DNA of 64,000 nucleotides from Candidatus Opimibacter skivensis (GCA_016722045.1 JADKGY010000022.1:142127-206126), one strand, 5' to 3'; positions 35,666 to 45,253 are shown, numbered from the stretch's first letter. Translations and numbers: made by a program. Notes: generated by a model from the sequence alone, not told the origin.

Positions 35666-38600
35666 TTACCTGATCAACGTCACATCTCCATGCAAAACCA
35701 AAGTCCTTTCTTCCAATTTATCAAAATACATAATTTCTATTCGATATACAAAAACACCTGGACTGAGGATCTTCCCTTTGTATTCACCATTCCATTTAAA
35801 AGGCATTTCGTTTGAATTATAAACCATATTACCCCAACGATCAAAAATGTTGGCCTTAATGGAATGTACGTCAATCTCAGGATGCCAGTTTATAGTAAAT
35901 ACATCATTGACATCATCTCCATTCGGTGAAAAAATATTGGGGACGTAAAATGAATTTTCTGCAAAACAGGAATCGGTAAGCACTACATTGGTAACAGCAT
36001 GTGTTTCTGCACAAAGTGTTTTCACCGAAACTGAATACTGACCCGGTTCTGTAATTTTAAAAACGGGTAATATTGAACCTGTATTCCATTCATAAATAGC
36101 AGGAAACAATTGTGTCACATTGAGTGTAATCTGATCACCCTGACAAATCAACATCTGTGTATCCAATTGAACGACGGGAACATTCAAATCGTAATCAAGT
36201 AATAATTCATCCGATGCACTTCCGCAACTATTGAATATCCTGAGTGAATAAATTTGTGATTGGTCAGCAAGAATTGTCACACTATTGCTCCCATCCTGCC
36301 ATTGAATCGCATCTGTAGTTGGAGGCGATTGTAGGATTAAGAACTCACCAGGACAAAGAATTGTATCAGAACCAAGATCAAATTCTTTTGGCGCACTCAA
36401 AAGTCTTATTTCAATCGTATCAGAACTTGTACCACAAAAATTTGATGCCGTTACTGAATAAATCCCCGGTGTGATGATATCCAATTGAGGAAACATTGAA
36501 CCATCCTGCCAATGAACAGTTGTTTCAGCATCTGAATTTATGCTCACATGCAAAGTATCGCCCTCGCATAAAATTGTATCACTACCTAATTGGATTTGCG
36601 GAATTGATCCATGAATATCCACTGCGATCGTGTCTGCATCAGTACCACAACTATTACTCACAGTCAGAATAAACATGCCAGAAACAGATGTAGTCAATGA
36701 AGGCAAGTGTGAACCATCCTGCCACATATAGTCAACCCCTGAAATATTGGACATGAGCATCACTATATCTCCTTCACATCCTCTGATATCAGGACCTAAA
36801 TCAACCTGTGGAGCAACCGTAGTTTGAGCAATGACTATTGTATCATTCGAAGTACCACACATATTACTTACCTGCACATCATAAGTACCAGCTGAAGTGA
36901 CTAAAAAAGTATCCGCCGTACTTCCGTCCTGCCACACATAAGTGACATCTGGAATCACAGTAGACAACAAATATGTTTGCCCGACACACAAAGAAATATC
37001 CGGGCCTAAATCAGGAAGAGAAGGTGGTGAAACAAAGTCTACATTGATTGTATCCGCTCCAGACCCACAGATATTTGTAACTGTCAGTGAATATGTTCCT
37101 GAAGAAGTGACCGGGTATGATGGAACAGTTGAATGATCATTCCATTCATACGCACCCATAGATCCGGCATTTGTCAAAACAAGAGTATCTCCAATACAAA
37201 GGGTTTGATCAATAGGTAATATCACTTGTGGCGATGTATTTGTTACCTCAATATGGATCGTATCTACTGAAGCAAAACAAAGATTGGAAACCGTGACACT
37301 GTAATCTCCTGAAGACATGACATTAAAAACAGGACTTGTACTTCCATCTTGCCATAAATAATCAGTCGCATCAGGTATCCCGGATACATTAAGAGTATAT
37401 GGAAGTTGTGCAAAACATATAGTGATATCTGCTCCCAAATCAACATTAGGTATTAATACCTCATCGACAGTAATTGTATCAGTGTCGAAGCCACATGCAT
37501 TGGAAGCAGTAACCGAATAATCTCCTGCTGTTGTAACCAGAAAAGATGAATTGAGCGAACCATCCTGCCAGATGAAGAATGCCGGAAGCGTATCTAAATT
37601 GAGAAGAAGATTATTACCTGTACATAATGAAATGACCGGGCCACCTAATTCAACATTCGGAATCGGGAGATAAGAAATTAATATGTCATCAGAGACAGTG
37701 CCACAAATATTTGAAACAGTCAAAGCATAATTTCCTGCAGAACTTATTTCATACAGAGAACCTATAGTCGCATCTTGCCAGATAAATTGTCCCCACGTAG
37801 GATCGAAACTATATGTAATGATAGAGCCCTGGCAGATAGCCGTATCAATTCCCAAGGAGAATGGTGGCGGAGGAGACAGGACATTGAGTACAATCGTATC
37901 TGCTGAAATGTCACATCCATCATCAAGTGTGACGCTATAGCTTCCGGTAGTCGTCAAAGAAATGTCAGGAGAAGTAGTACCGTCACTCCATACATAATTC
38001 CAATTGGGATCAAGTGAAATATCAAAGTGATCTCCACTGCAAATCGTCACAGAGTCAGTTCCGATTTCAACTGATTGGGGATTGCCAAGGATAGTCACAG
38101 CGACGCTATCCATTCCGAAATTACATCCATCAGAAATCGTCAATGCATAATTTCCTGATGTCGTCACGATGAATGAATCAAGTGTTGAACCATCTTCCCA
38201 ATGGTATGATACACTATCGATGCCAGGCTCTATCACATATTGAGTACAGATTGAAACAGGACTTCCAAGATCAAGCGGAATGATACCCGGGTCAGGTCCT
38301 TCTTCAACGACGACATCATCGATATAATAATAAGATTCATCTGATTGTATAGGGCAAGCCGGATCGACAGGTGTATCAGCATACGTGTGAAAATTTCCAA
38401 TGGTGATATAAGCCTCACCACCCATAGCTGTAAAGCAGCCAGATACAAGCATCCATTCTGTATTGTTGGATAGATATGTATTCAGTGCATAGTCAATCTG
38501 AGGGATTACATCAAGACGATCGCTGGAATTTGTGACCGGAGGCAGTGAAGAGAAATACGCCCCGACATGTCTAGTGCCACAAAATTCATCGCTGAGATTG

Positions 38601-39031
38601 ACATAGAAACTGACATGGTATGTAGAGCCACTGACCAGTGCATTCAAAAGAGGTGCCTGTATGTATTCGAAATAATCTGGTGTCTGGCCTCGAACAAAGA
38701 ATCCTGCATATCCATTGCCGGAATGCGCAGGTTGATTACCAAATACATTTATGGGGACACCTACTGTATTTGAAATATCGCATGCATTAAAATAGTCGCT
38801 TGTTCCCAGATTGCCGTTTTCCCAGGGAATGGCCTGAAAGAAGCCTCCTGTTCCGATATTCGAAGGGCAGGAAGTAAAGGTTTCAAAGTCAGGGTTTGGA
38901 GCTATGTTTTGGCCATCAGTAAAAAGCCAAAATAGACACAAGACTAAGAGCAGTCGAAATTCACGTGACATTGAAACAAAGCATTTTACCAATTGCATCA
39001 TATTGGCATCAAAGAGAATAAAATTCTTCAT
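35666..39031 (-). CDS. Large repeat-containing surface protein with T9SS type B (gliding-motility) C-terminal domain
   Basis: Up to 1,121 aa. The signal peptide is probably that starting MSREFRLLLVLCLFW (ATG at 38971); the ORF opens 20 codons earlier. An N-terminal domain (NIAPNPDFETFTSCPSNIG to about 255) is followed by eleven ~70-residue repeats of the type LGPDIxLCxG...WQDGS...ITxxGxYxVxVSNxCG. The type B tail is NSFYVPNIFSPNGDDVNDVF...IFDRWGNMVY...EERTLVLHGDVTLIR. Each repeat has two cysteines. Such proteins are exported by T9SS and attached to or released from the surface, probably as adhesins. The DNA also repeats (CCATCCTGCCA in most units). Confidence 0.88.
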   Translation of the reverse strand: MKNFILFDANMMQLVKCFVSMSREFRLLLVLCLFWLFTDGQNIAPNPDFETFTSCPSNIGTGGFFQAIPWENGNLGTSDYFNACDISNTVGVPINVFGNQPAHSGNGYAGFFVRGQTPDYFEYIQAPLLNALVSGSTYHVSFYVNLSDEFCGTRHVGAYFSSLPPVTNSSDRLDVIPQIDYALNTYLSNNTEWMLVSGCFTAMGGEAYITIGNFHTYADTPVDPACPIQSDESYYYIDDVVVEEGPDPGIIPLDLGSPVSICTQYVIEPGIDSVSYHWEDGSTLDSFIVTTSGNYALTISDGCNFGMDSVAVTILGNPQSVEIGTDSVTICSGDHFDISLDPNWNYVWSDGTTSPDISLTTTGSYSVTLDDGCDISADTIVLNVLSPPPPFSLGIDTAICQGSIITYSFDPTWGQFIWQDATIGSLYEISSAGNYALTVSNICGTVSDDILISYLPIPNVELGGPVISLCTGNNLLLNLDTLPAFFIWQDGSLNSSFLVTTAGDYSVTASNACGFDTDTITVDEVLIPNVDLGADITICFAQLPYTLNVSGIPDATDYLWQDGSTSPVFNVMSSGDYSVTVSNLCFASVDTIHIEVTNTSPQVILPIDQTLCIGDTLVLTNAGSMGAYEWNDHSTVPSYPVTSSGTYSLTVTNICGSGADTINVDFVSPPSLPDLGPDISLCVGQTYLLSTVIPDVTYVWQDGSTADTFLVTSAGTYDVQVSNMCGTSNDTIVIAQTTVAPQVDLGPDIRGCEGDIVMLMSNISGVDYMWQDGSHLPSLTTSVSGMFILTVSNSCGTDADTIAVDIHGSIPQIQLGSDTILCEGDTLHVSINSDAETTVHWQDGSMFPQLDIITPGIYSVTASNFCGTSSDTIEIRLLSAPKEFDLGSDTILCPGEFLILQSPPTTDAIQWQDGSNSVTILADQSQIYSLRIFNSCGSASDELLLDYDLNVPVVQLDTQMLICQGDQITLNVTQLFPAIYEWNTGSILPVFKITEPGQYSVSVKTLCAETHAVTNVVLTDSCFAENSFYVPNIFSPNGDDVNDVFTINWHPEIDVHSIKANIFDRWGNMVYNSNEMPFKWNGEYKGKILSPGVFVYRIEIMYFDKLEERTLVLHGDVTLIR

Positions 39032-39062
39032 ACCCTGCTCAAATGAAATTAATTTGAGGTAA

Positions 39063-39091
39063 ATAAAAAACGCCCTGCATGTGCAGAGCGT
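39063..39091 (-). terminator. Intrinsic terminator of rpsA
   Basis: ACGCTCTGC and GCAGGGCGT pair (one mismatch) around a short loop on the minus strand, followed by TTTTTT. It lies 30 nt past the S1 stop codon and ahead of the large surface-protein gene. Confidence 0.85.
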
Positions 39092-39120
39092 TTTTTTATC
39101 ATTTCATCTTAAAGAGAAAG

Positions 39121-41547
39121 TTATTTCTTTCCTCCCTGCAATGAATCTTTCAGTACCTGTAATTCATCCATCTTTCCATCAGCAGCTAAAGCGGATTGCT
39201 CCGGCCATGTAGTGGGATCAAACATTTTGAAGCGACTACCCTGTGCAAGAAGGATCTCACGAATTTCATCACCTGTCTTTGAAGCCAGTGTAGCGAAACT
39301 ATCAATACCTGCAGCATGAAGGATCTCTTCGATCTTAGGGCCTATGCCTTCGATGATCTTAAGATCGTCACCATCGCTTTTCGCTTTTGCAGCTTTAGCC
39401 TTTGGTGCCTTCTCTTCTTTTGCAGGAGCCGCTTCGATTTCTGATGCAGCTTCTTCAGCTACTTCTTCATTAGCGGATGATATTTCCTGTTCCATCTCCG
39501 GAGTGGCTACTTCTTCTGCAGCAGTTGTTTCCTTTACAGCCGGAGATGTGGTTTCTTCCACAACTTCAGGTGTAGATTCTTCAGTAGCTGCTACTTCGGC
39601 ATCTTTTGCATCCTTAGCATCTTTTACCGCTTTCTTGCCTTTTGCATCAGCCAATTGCTCCTTCAATTGTGAAAACATAGCCATGTCTCCGAGTGTGGTG
39701 GGCTCATATTTGCCCTGCTGCTCTTTGACGGCTTGTTTTATTTCCTGTCCTTGTTTGCGGCGGTCATCTTTTACGACTTCCTCTGCTTCACGCTGGATAT
39801 CCTCAAGATAACGGAGATGTGAAACCATGATACGCTTGTCATCCCGGTTGAATTCAATCACCTTGAATGTCAAAGTCTCATCTACTTCTGCCAGCTTGCC
39901 ATTTTCCTTGCGTAGATGACGTGATGGTGCAAAGGCTTCAAGACCATATGGTAATTGAACGATAGCTCCTTTATCATCACGCTTCATCACTGTAGCTTCG
40001 TGATAAGATCCTACCGGGAATACATTCTCAAATGTATCCCATGGATTCTCTTCCACATGCTTATGTCCTAATGACAACTTACGGTTTTCACGATCGATAT
40101 CAAGGATCATGACCGGAAGATCAGCACCTACTTTCGTAAATTCAGATGGATGTGCAAATCGTTTAGTCCATGACAGATCAGAGATATGTACCATACCACC
40201 GATACCATCCTGTAACTCTACGAATACACCATATGGCGTAAGGTTTTGTACACGACCGACATGTTTGCTGCCCACAGGATATTTCTGTTCGATTTCTCCC
40301 CATGGATCAGGCGTCAGTTGCTTGAGTGACAATGACATCTTGCGCTCTTCGCGATCGATGGTCACCACTTTGGTTTCATATTCCTGTCCTACGGTGAAGT
40401 AATCGCGAGCATGTATGGGTTGATTGCTCCAGCTTACCTCGGAGACGTGGATCAAACCTTCTACGCCCGGTGTGATCTCAAGGAAAGCTCCGTAATCTTC
40501 GACATTGACAATCTTGCCTTTGACGATGCTGCCTTCTTTGATGGTATCACTGACGACATCCCATGGATGAGGTTGTAATTGTTTGAGACCAAGTGAAATT
40601 CTCTTTTTGTTTTCATCAAAATCAAGTACAACGACGTGTACTTTCTGATTGATCTCAAGGACTTCAGATGGATGGTTGATACGTCCCCAGCTGATATCGG
40701 TGATATAGAGAAGACCATCTACACCACCCAGATCCATAAAGGCTCCGAAGTCGGTGATGTTCTTCACGACGCCCTCAAGTACCTGACCTTTCTCAAGACC
40801 GGAGATGATAGCTTCGCGTTGTTCTGCCAGATCGCTTTCAATAAGCGCTTTGTGCGATACAACTGCATTTTTAATATTCTCATTGATCTTGACGACTTTG
40901 AATTCCATCGTCTTTCCTACAAACTGATCATAGTCGATGATCTGTTTGATATCGATCTGTGATCCGGGAAGGAATGTTTCAAGACCGCCTGCATCAACGA
41001 TCAGACCACCTTTGGTCTTGCTGATGACAGTACCATTGATGATCGTACCATTGTTAAAGGAGTCCACAAGGCGTTCCCATGCTTTCAGCAGTTTTGCTTT
41101 ACGACGGGAAAGGACCAGCTGGCCTCTTTCATCTTCCTGGCGTTCGACGTATACATCTACTTCGTCACCGATCTTAAAACCATCGATGTCTTTAAATTCA
41201 GATACGGACACAAGGCCATCTGATTTAAAATTGATGTCCAGTACGGCATCTCCACCTGTGATCTGAGATACACGGGCTTTGATGACTTCGTTTTCATTGA
41301 CAGCACCTAAAGTTTTTTCATAAAGGGCTTCCAATCGCTCGAACTCGTCCTTTGCATAGATATACTGGTGACGGTTAGAGATCGACCAGTCGAAATCGTC
41401 ATGTGCAGTGGATACTTCAGGACCGGTGGTAATTTTTGGCTCTTCTTTGGGAGCTTCTGGGGTCGCTACTTCTTCAGTTATTGTTTCAGTAGTTTCCTGG
41501 ATTGGAGTCTCAAGGGACTCCTCTGGAAGGTTTGTTTCTTCTGACAT
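39121..41547 (-). CDS. rpsA: 30S ribosomal protein S1 with C-terminal helix-hairpin-helix extension
   Basis: 808 aa, against about 560 for E. coli S1 and about 600 for many Bacteroidota. An acidic Glu/Thr-rich N-tail (1-60) precedes six S1 OB-fold repeats (about 83-155, 168-240, 252-325, 338-411, 425-497 and 512-583). A ~115-residue Ala/Glu/Lys-rich linker follows, then a C-terminal domain DDLKIIEGIGPKIEEILHAAGIDSF with the helix-hairpin-helix motif. S1 helps ribosomes bind mRNA, which matters in a phylum with little Shine-Dalgarno use. The extension resembles the HhH tail of Bacteroidota L21 proteins. Own promoter and terminator. Confidence 0.93.
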   Translation of the reverse strand: MSEETNLPEESLETPIQETTETITEEVATPEAPKEEPKITTGPEVSTAHDDFDWSISNRHQYIYAKDEFERLEALYEKTLGAVNENEVIKARVSQITGGDAVLDINFKSDGLVSVSEFKDIDGFKIGDEVDVYVERQEDERGQLVLSRRKAKLLKAWERLVDSFNNGTIINGTVISKTKGGLIVDAGGLETFLPGSQIDIKQIIDYDQFVGKTMEFKVVKINENIKNAVVSHKALIESDLAEQREAIISGLEKGQVLEGVVKNITDFGAFMDLGGVDGLLYITDISWGRINHPSEVLEINQKVHVVVLDFDENKKRISLGLKQLQPHPWDVVSDTIKEGSIVKGKIVNVEDYGAFLEITPGVEGLIHVSEVSWSNQPIHARDYFTVGQEYETKVVTIDREERKMSLSLKQLTPDPWGEIEQKYPVGSKHVGRVQNLTPYGVFVELQDGIGGMVHISDLSWTKRFAHPSEFTKVGADLPVMILDIDRENRKLSLGHKHVEENPWDTFENVFPVGSYHEATVMKRDDKGAIVQLPYGLEAFAPSRHLRKENGKLAEVDETLTFKVIEFNRDDKRIMVSHLRYLEDIQREAEEVVKDDRRKQGQEIKQAVKEQQGKYEPTTLGDMAMFSQLKEQLADAKGKKAVKDAKDAKDAEVAATEESTPEVVEETTSPAVKETTAAEEVATPEMEQEISSANEEVAEEAASEIEAAPAKEEKAPKAKAAKAKSDGDDLKIIEGIGPKIEEILHAAGIDSFATLASKTGDEIREILLAQGSRFKMFDPTTWPEQSALAADGKMDELQVLKDSLQGGKK

Positions 41548-41821
41548 CTCAGAGAGTTTGGTGGTTTGTACATTCCTAAATGATTGATTATCAGGAATGG
41601 AGGTTAAATAATGAATTCAAAAACGGGACGCAAAGGTAGGAATTTCTTTCTTTCTGGCAAGCCGTAACGGAAAGAAATTCAGAATTCGTTACTCGTTATT
41701 CGCAACTCACGTTTTACCATCCTGCCCCTGAAACAGGGGGACTTGTAAAATTCGTAATACGTAACCCGTTAATCGTTATTCAAAGAGTTTTATATTGCAT
41801 GTTCACTTACTCAATCCGGAC
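41548..41821. other. Divergent spacer between rpsA and the acyl-CoA ligase
   Basis: It holds the rpsA promoter, two short heptamer-like stretches (41686-41712 with CGTTACTCGTTATTCG; 41750-41783 with CGTAATACGTAACCCG) and the hairpin CCCCTG-aaa-CAGGGG at 41725-41739 with a 3-nt loop. Confidence 0.75.
41631..41660 (-). promoter_or_regulatory. Promoter of rpsA (TTG-N19-TACCTTTG)
   Basis: Minus-strand TTG (41658-41660) and TACCTTTG (41631-41638) are 19 nt apart. The box is followed by CGTCC. The leader to the S1 ATG is about 80 nt. Confidence 0.75.
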
Positions 41822-43489
41822 ATGGCCGAATCACGCCCCTGGTTAAAGCACTATCCTAAAGGACTTCCTGCCAATATTGATGTGGACCGATATCCAAATT
41901 TGAATAGCTTCCTCAGCGAAGCCATGGAGAAATTTGCTGACAAAACTGCATTCTATTGCATGGGGAAAAGCATGACTTATGGCGAAATAGATAAGGCGTC
42001 AAGGCAAATGGCCGGATATCTTCAATCCCGTGGCCTGAAACCAGGCGACAGGGTGGCGATCATGATGCCTAACCTACTGCAGTATCCGATTGCACTTTTT
42101 GCGTGCATCAGGGCAGGTCTTGTAGTCGTCAATACAAATCCTCTTTACACACCACGTGAATTGCTTTATCAACTTAAAGACAGTGGAGTACGGGGTATCA
42201 TCATCGTAGAGAATTTTGCTTCCCATCTGCAGGAAATCATAGGCGAAACACAAATTGAAACTGTCATTCTTACCAGCATTGGTGAGCTGCTCGGCACTGT
42301 CAAAGGAAGTATTGTCAATTTTGTCGTGCGTAAAGTAAAAAGAATGGTTCCGAAATTTTCGATACCCAATACGGTAAACTTTAAAGATGCTATTGCGCAT
42401 GGCAAAAATTTTACCATCAAAGACTTCGAGGATAGTCCGGATAATGTGATTGCACATCAATATACCGGTGGAACTACGGGTGTTGCAAAAGGAGCGATGC
42501 TGACAAACAGGAACATTGTAGCGAATATGCTTCAGATCAAAGGATGTCTTGATACAAGACTCAAGGAAGGTGAAGAAATCACTTTGTGTCCGTTGCCCAT
42601 GTATCACATCTTTGCTTTCATCGTCAATTGTCTCGCGATGATGGCGTATGGTTCAATGAATGTACTTGTCACCAATGCGCGTGATATTAAATCGGTCATC
42701 AAAGAATTTAAGAATCATAAAATAACAGTGATGACAGGCGTCAATTCACTGTATAATGCCATGTTGAATGACAAGGATTTTGCAAAGGTTGATTTCAGCC
42801 AGTTCAAATTTGGAGTAGGTGGTGCGATGGCCATTCAATCCTCAGTCAATGAGCGTTGGAAAGCAGTGACAGGCAGTGATCTGATTGAAGGCTATGGTAT
42901 GACAGAAGCTTCACCTGTTGTCTCTGTCAATCCTATCGATGGCACAGCACGTATCGGTACGATTGGTCTGCCTGTGCCATCCACTGACGTGCGCATTGTC
43001 GATGATAATGGAGTAGTACAACCTGTCGGACAAAGAGGAGAGATACAGGTGAAAGGTCCACAGGTGATGAAAGGATATTACAACAAACCAGCTGAGACTG
43101 CGAATACGATTCGTGACGGTTGGTTATGCACAGGTGATATAGGCATCATGGATGAAGATGGCTTCTTCCGAATCGTCGATCGCAAAAAAGATATGATCAT
43201 TGTATCAGGTTTCAAGGTATTCCCGAATGAAATCGAAGAAGTTGTAAGCGCGCATCCTAAAGTAAAAGAATGTGCAGCCGTTGGTATTCCAAATGAAAAG
43301 AGTGGTGAGGTATTGAAATTATTTATTGTCAAAAAAGACAGAAGCCTTTCAAAAAATGAATTACTTGATTATTGTAAGGAAAATCTGACCGGGTATAAAA
43401 TGCCGAAGGAGATTGAATTCAGGGACTCACTTCCGAAGTCGAATGTCGGAAAGATATTACGTCGCGAGTTGCGTGAGATTAAAGAGTAG
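41822..43489 (+). CDS. Long-chain fatty acid-CoA ligase (FadD-like AMP-forming enzyme)
   Basis: 555 aa from the ATG at 41822. The P-loop-like motif YTGGTTGVAKGAMLTN, the EGYGMTEASP motif and the late GWLCTGDIGIMDEDGFFRIV and KSNVGKILRRELR (catalytic Lys) motifs are those of the acyl-CoA synthetase/AMP-forming family. Length and the opening ESRPWLKHYPKGLPANID match FadD long-chain ligases. It activates fatty acids to acyl-CoA with ATP, at the inner membrane face. No signal peptide. It is convergent with citrate synthase, and the hairpin train starts at its stop codon. Confidence 0.9.
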   Translation: MAESRPWLKHYPKGLPANIDVDRYPNLNSFLSEAMEKFADKTAFYCMGKSMTYGEIDKASRQMAGYLQSRGLKPGDRVAIMMPNLLQYPIALFACIRAGLVVVNTNPLYTPRELLYQLKDSGVRGIIIVENFASHLQEIIGETQIETVILTSIGELLGTVKGSIVNFVVRKVKRMVPKFSIPNTVNFKDAIAHGKNFTIKDFEDSPDNVIAHQYTGGTTGVAKGAMLTNRNIVANMLQIKGCLDTRLKEGEEITLCPLPMYHIFAFIVNCLAMMAYGSMNVLVTNARDIKSVIKEFKNHKITVMTGVNSLYNAMLNDKDFAKVDFSQFKFGVGGAMAIQSSVNERWKAVTGSDLIEGYGMTEASPVVSVNPIDGTARIGTIGLPVPSTDVRIVDDNGVVQPVGQRGEIQVKGPQVMKGYYNKPAETANTIRDGWLCTGDIGIMDEDGFFRIVDRKKDMIIVSGFKVFPNEIEEVVSAHPKVKECAAVGIPNEKSGEVLKLFIVKKDRSLSKNELLDYCKENLTGYKMPKEIEFRDSLPKSNVGKILRRELREIKE

Positions 43490-43490
43490 A

Positions 43491-43718
43491 CGATATCCAC
43501 GATATCGCAAAACAGAGTTTTGCAAACACTCAGACGTAGGCGCAGCCTACGCCTAACAAATTTTGTTTCTTTTAAATATTGGCAAAGCCAATATTTAAAA
43601 GAAATAATTGCCAATTGCTCAAACGTTAAGCTTAGGCTGTGCCTAAGCTTTCGCGTCAGCAAATTTCTGATTTGCGAAATGAAAAGCATGCAGAAACAAG
43701 GCAGGGGCAAGCCCCGCC
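43491..43718. repeat. Train of hairpins, most with 3-nt loops
   Basis: Perfect inverted repeats in order: CGATATC-cac-GATATCG (43491-43507), GCAAAAC-aga-GTTTTGC (43507-43523), CGTAGGC-gca-GCCTACG (43535-43551), an 18-bp arm with loop aaa (43566-43604), AAGCTTAGGC-tgt-GCCTAAGCTT (43628-43650), GCAAAT-ttctg-ATTTGC (43659-43675) and GGGGC-aa-GCCCC (43704-43715). Five of seven have 3-nt loops. The sequences of the arms are unrelated to each other. It begins right after the stop codon of the ligase. Confidence 0.9.
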
Positions 43719-43730
43719 AATACATTTTTT

Positions 43731-43769
43731 TACTGAATACTGAATACTGAATACTGAATACCGAATACC
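43731..43769. repeat. Heptamer array (TACTGAA / TACCGAA)
   Basis: About five 7-bp units, TTACTGAATACTGAATACTG and variants with C. It ends about 7-10 nt from the stop codon of citrate synthase, immediately after the hairpin train. Confidence 0.9.
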
Positions 43770-43775
43770 GCTTAC

Positions 43776-45089
43776 CTATTTCTCCTTCCTCGCATCAACC
43801 CAGTGTTTTATCCATTCATAGGTTAACGACTTTGGTCGCTCAAGAGGAAGACTGAGGATGCGGCTCCAGCATGTTGAAGCCAGTACACCGAGTGCACGGG
43901 AGACGGCGAAGAGGACGGTGTAGTAGTTGTATTCTTTCAATCCATAATGGACCAGGATGGCACCGGAGTGTGCATCAACATTTGGCCATGGATTTGAGAC
44001 TTTGCCTAATGAGCCAAGTATAGCAGGAGCGACATCAAATACTTTCCATACAATATTGACGATATCATCATCCGGCATATGAGTACTGGCAAAAGCTTGT
44101 TGGGCAAGGAATCTCGGATCAGGTTTCCTTAAGACAGCATGTCCATATCCGGGAATAACTTTTCCCTGTGCGATAGTTTCGTTGATGTATTGGGCTATTT
44201 GTTCTTTAGTTGGTTTTGAGGTGCCCAGGTGATCGACCATTTCGAAGATCCATTTGATTACTTCCTGATTTGCCAGGCCATGAAGTGGACCTGCCAGTGC
44301 ATTGACGCCTGAGACAAATGAATAGTATACATCACTCAATGTCGAACTGGCGAGATGAACAGCATGAGCGCTTGCATTTCCGCCTTCATGATCAGCATGA
44401 ATTGTCATATATAGACGCATCAGGCTCATAAAATCAGGATCATCGGTCACACCTAACATATGCGCATAACTTGAAGCCCAGTCAAGATTATCATCCGGAG
44501 CTATTTGCTCATTGTTGCGAAAGGATCGTCGATAGATATAAGCTGCCACATGGGGAAGACAGGCTATCAGGTTCATGGAGTCTTCGTAGGTAGCATCCCA
44601 GTAATCACGTTTATTCATGCCTTCTGAATAGCGTCGGGCAAACTCACTTTTTTGCTGCAATGACAGTACAGCGATTCCAAACTGGGTCATCGGATGAGTG
44701 TCGGGATCAAGACTATCAAGAACTTTCCAGGTTTGATCCGGGATCACACGTCTCCGTTCCCACTCATTGCTGAGCCAGTCGACCTCTTCCTGTGTGGGGA
44801 TTTCGTCGGTGAGCATAAGCCAGAAAAGCCCTTCAGGGAGGGGTTCGCCTCCTCGGGAGGGTAGTTTTACTTTGAGTTCGGGGATAGAGTATCCTCTGAA
44901 CCGGATACCTTCATTGGAATCAAGAAGGGATGTTTCCCAGAGCATGCTTTTGATGCCTCTCATCCCACCGAAGACCTGGCCGATCGTGACCTGGTCGATG
45001 ATGGTTTCATCATGTTCTTTCATGAATGGCTTCATCTCAGCGATGGCGGCCATTGCTTTCTCGTAAAATTTTGATTTCAGTCTGTCCAT
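43776..45089 (-). CDS. gltA: Citrate synthase (eukaryotic-like type)
   Basis: 437-aa enzyme condensing acetyl-CoA and oxaloacetate at the entry of the TCA cycle. Catalytic residues are visible: His in ADHEGGN, His in GPLHGLANQE and Asp in NVDAHSGA. The overall layout (MFLKE-like N-terminus, GYGHAVLRKPDPR, ALGVLASTCWSR) is closer to mitochondrial citrate synthase than to the hexameric E. coli enzyme, as in other Bacteroidota. It would therefore be a dimer and not NADH-regulated. A single-gene unit. Confidence 0.95.
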   Translation of the reverse strand: MDRLKSKFYEKAMAAIAEMKPFMKEHDETIIDQVTIGQVFGGMRGIKSMLWETSLLDSNEGIRFRGYSIPELKVKLPSRGGEPLPEGLFWLMLTDEIPTQEEVDWLSNEWERRRVIPDQTWKVLDSLDPDTHPMTQFGIAVLSLQQKSEFARRYSEGMNKRDYWDATYEDSMNLIACLPHVAAYIYRRSFRNNEQIAPDDNLDWASSYAHMLGVTDDPDFMSLMRLYMTIHADHEGGNASAHAVHLASSTLSDVYYSFVSGVNALAGPLHGLANQEVIKWIFEMVDHLGTSKPTKEQIAQYINETIAQGKVIPGYGHAVLRKPDPRFLAQQAFASTHMPDDDIVNIVWKVFDVAPAILGSLGKVSNPWPNVDAHSGAILVHYGLKEYNYYTVLFAVSRALGVLASTCWSRILSLPLERPKSLTYEWIKHWVDARKEK

Positions 45090-45163
45090 GTACTAGCAAA
45101 GTCTGTAAATATCGTGGAAAGGCTAAGATAACGAGATTTAGAAATATCGAATATTTAAACAGA

Positions 45164-45253
45164 AGTAACGAGTAACGGACAACGAATAACGAGTAACGAG
45201 TAACGAATAACGAGTGGCAAGTAACGTGTAACGAATATCGAGTAACGATTAGT
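45164..45253. repeat. Heptamer array, left of the four-helix-bundle gene
   Basis: About 12 units of ACGAGTA/ACGAATA/GCAAGTA. It contains TAACGAGTGGCAAGTAACG, which recurs exactly in reverse complement in the right-hand array, so the two arrays form inverted repeats around the gene. Confidence 0.92.

Larger units (their letters stand above)
43490..43775. other. 3'-3' gap of 286 bp filled by hairpins and a heptamer array
   Basis: Two genes end here from both sides. The space holds no gene; it is almost wholly occupied by the hairpin train (43491-43718) and the TACTGAA array (43731-43769). Confidence 0.85.

Noticed and set aside
43491..43769. CRISPR or integron array
   Set aside because: Hairpin arms differ in every unit and there are no spaced direct repeats or integrase.
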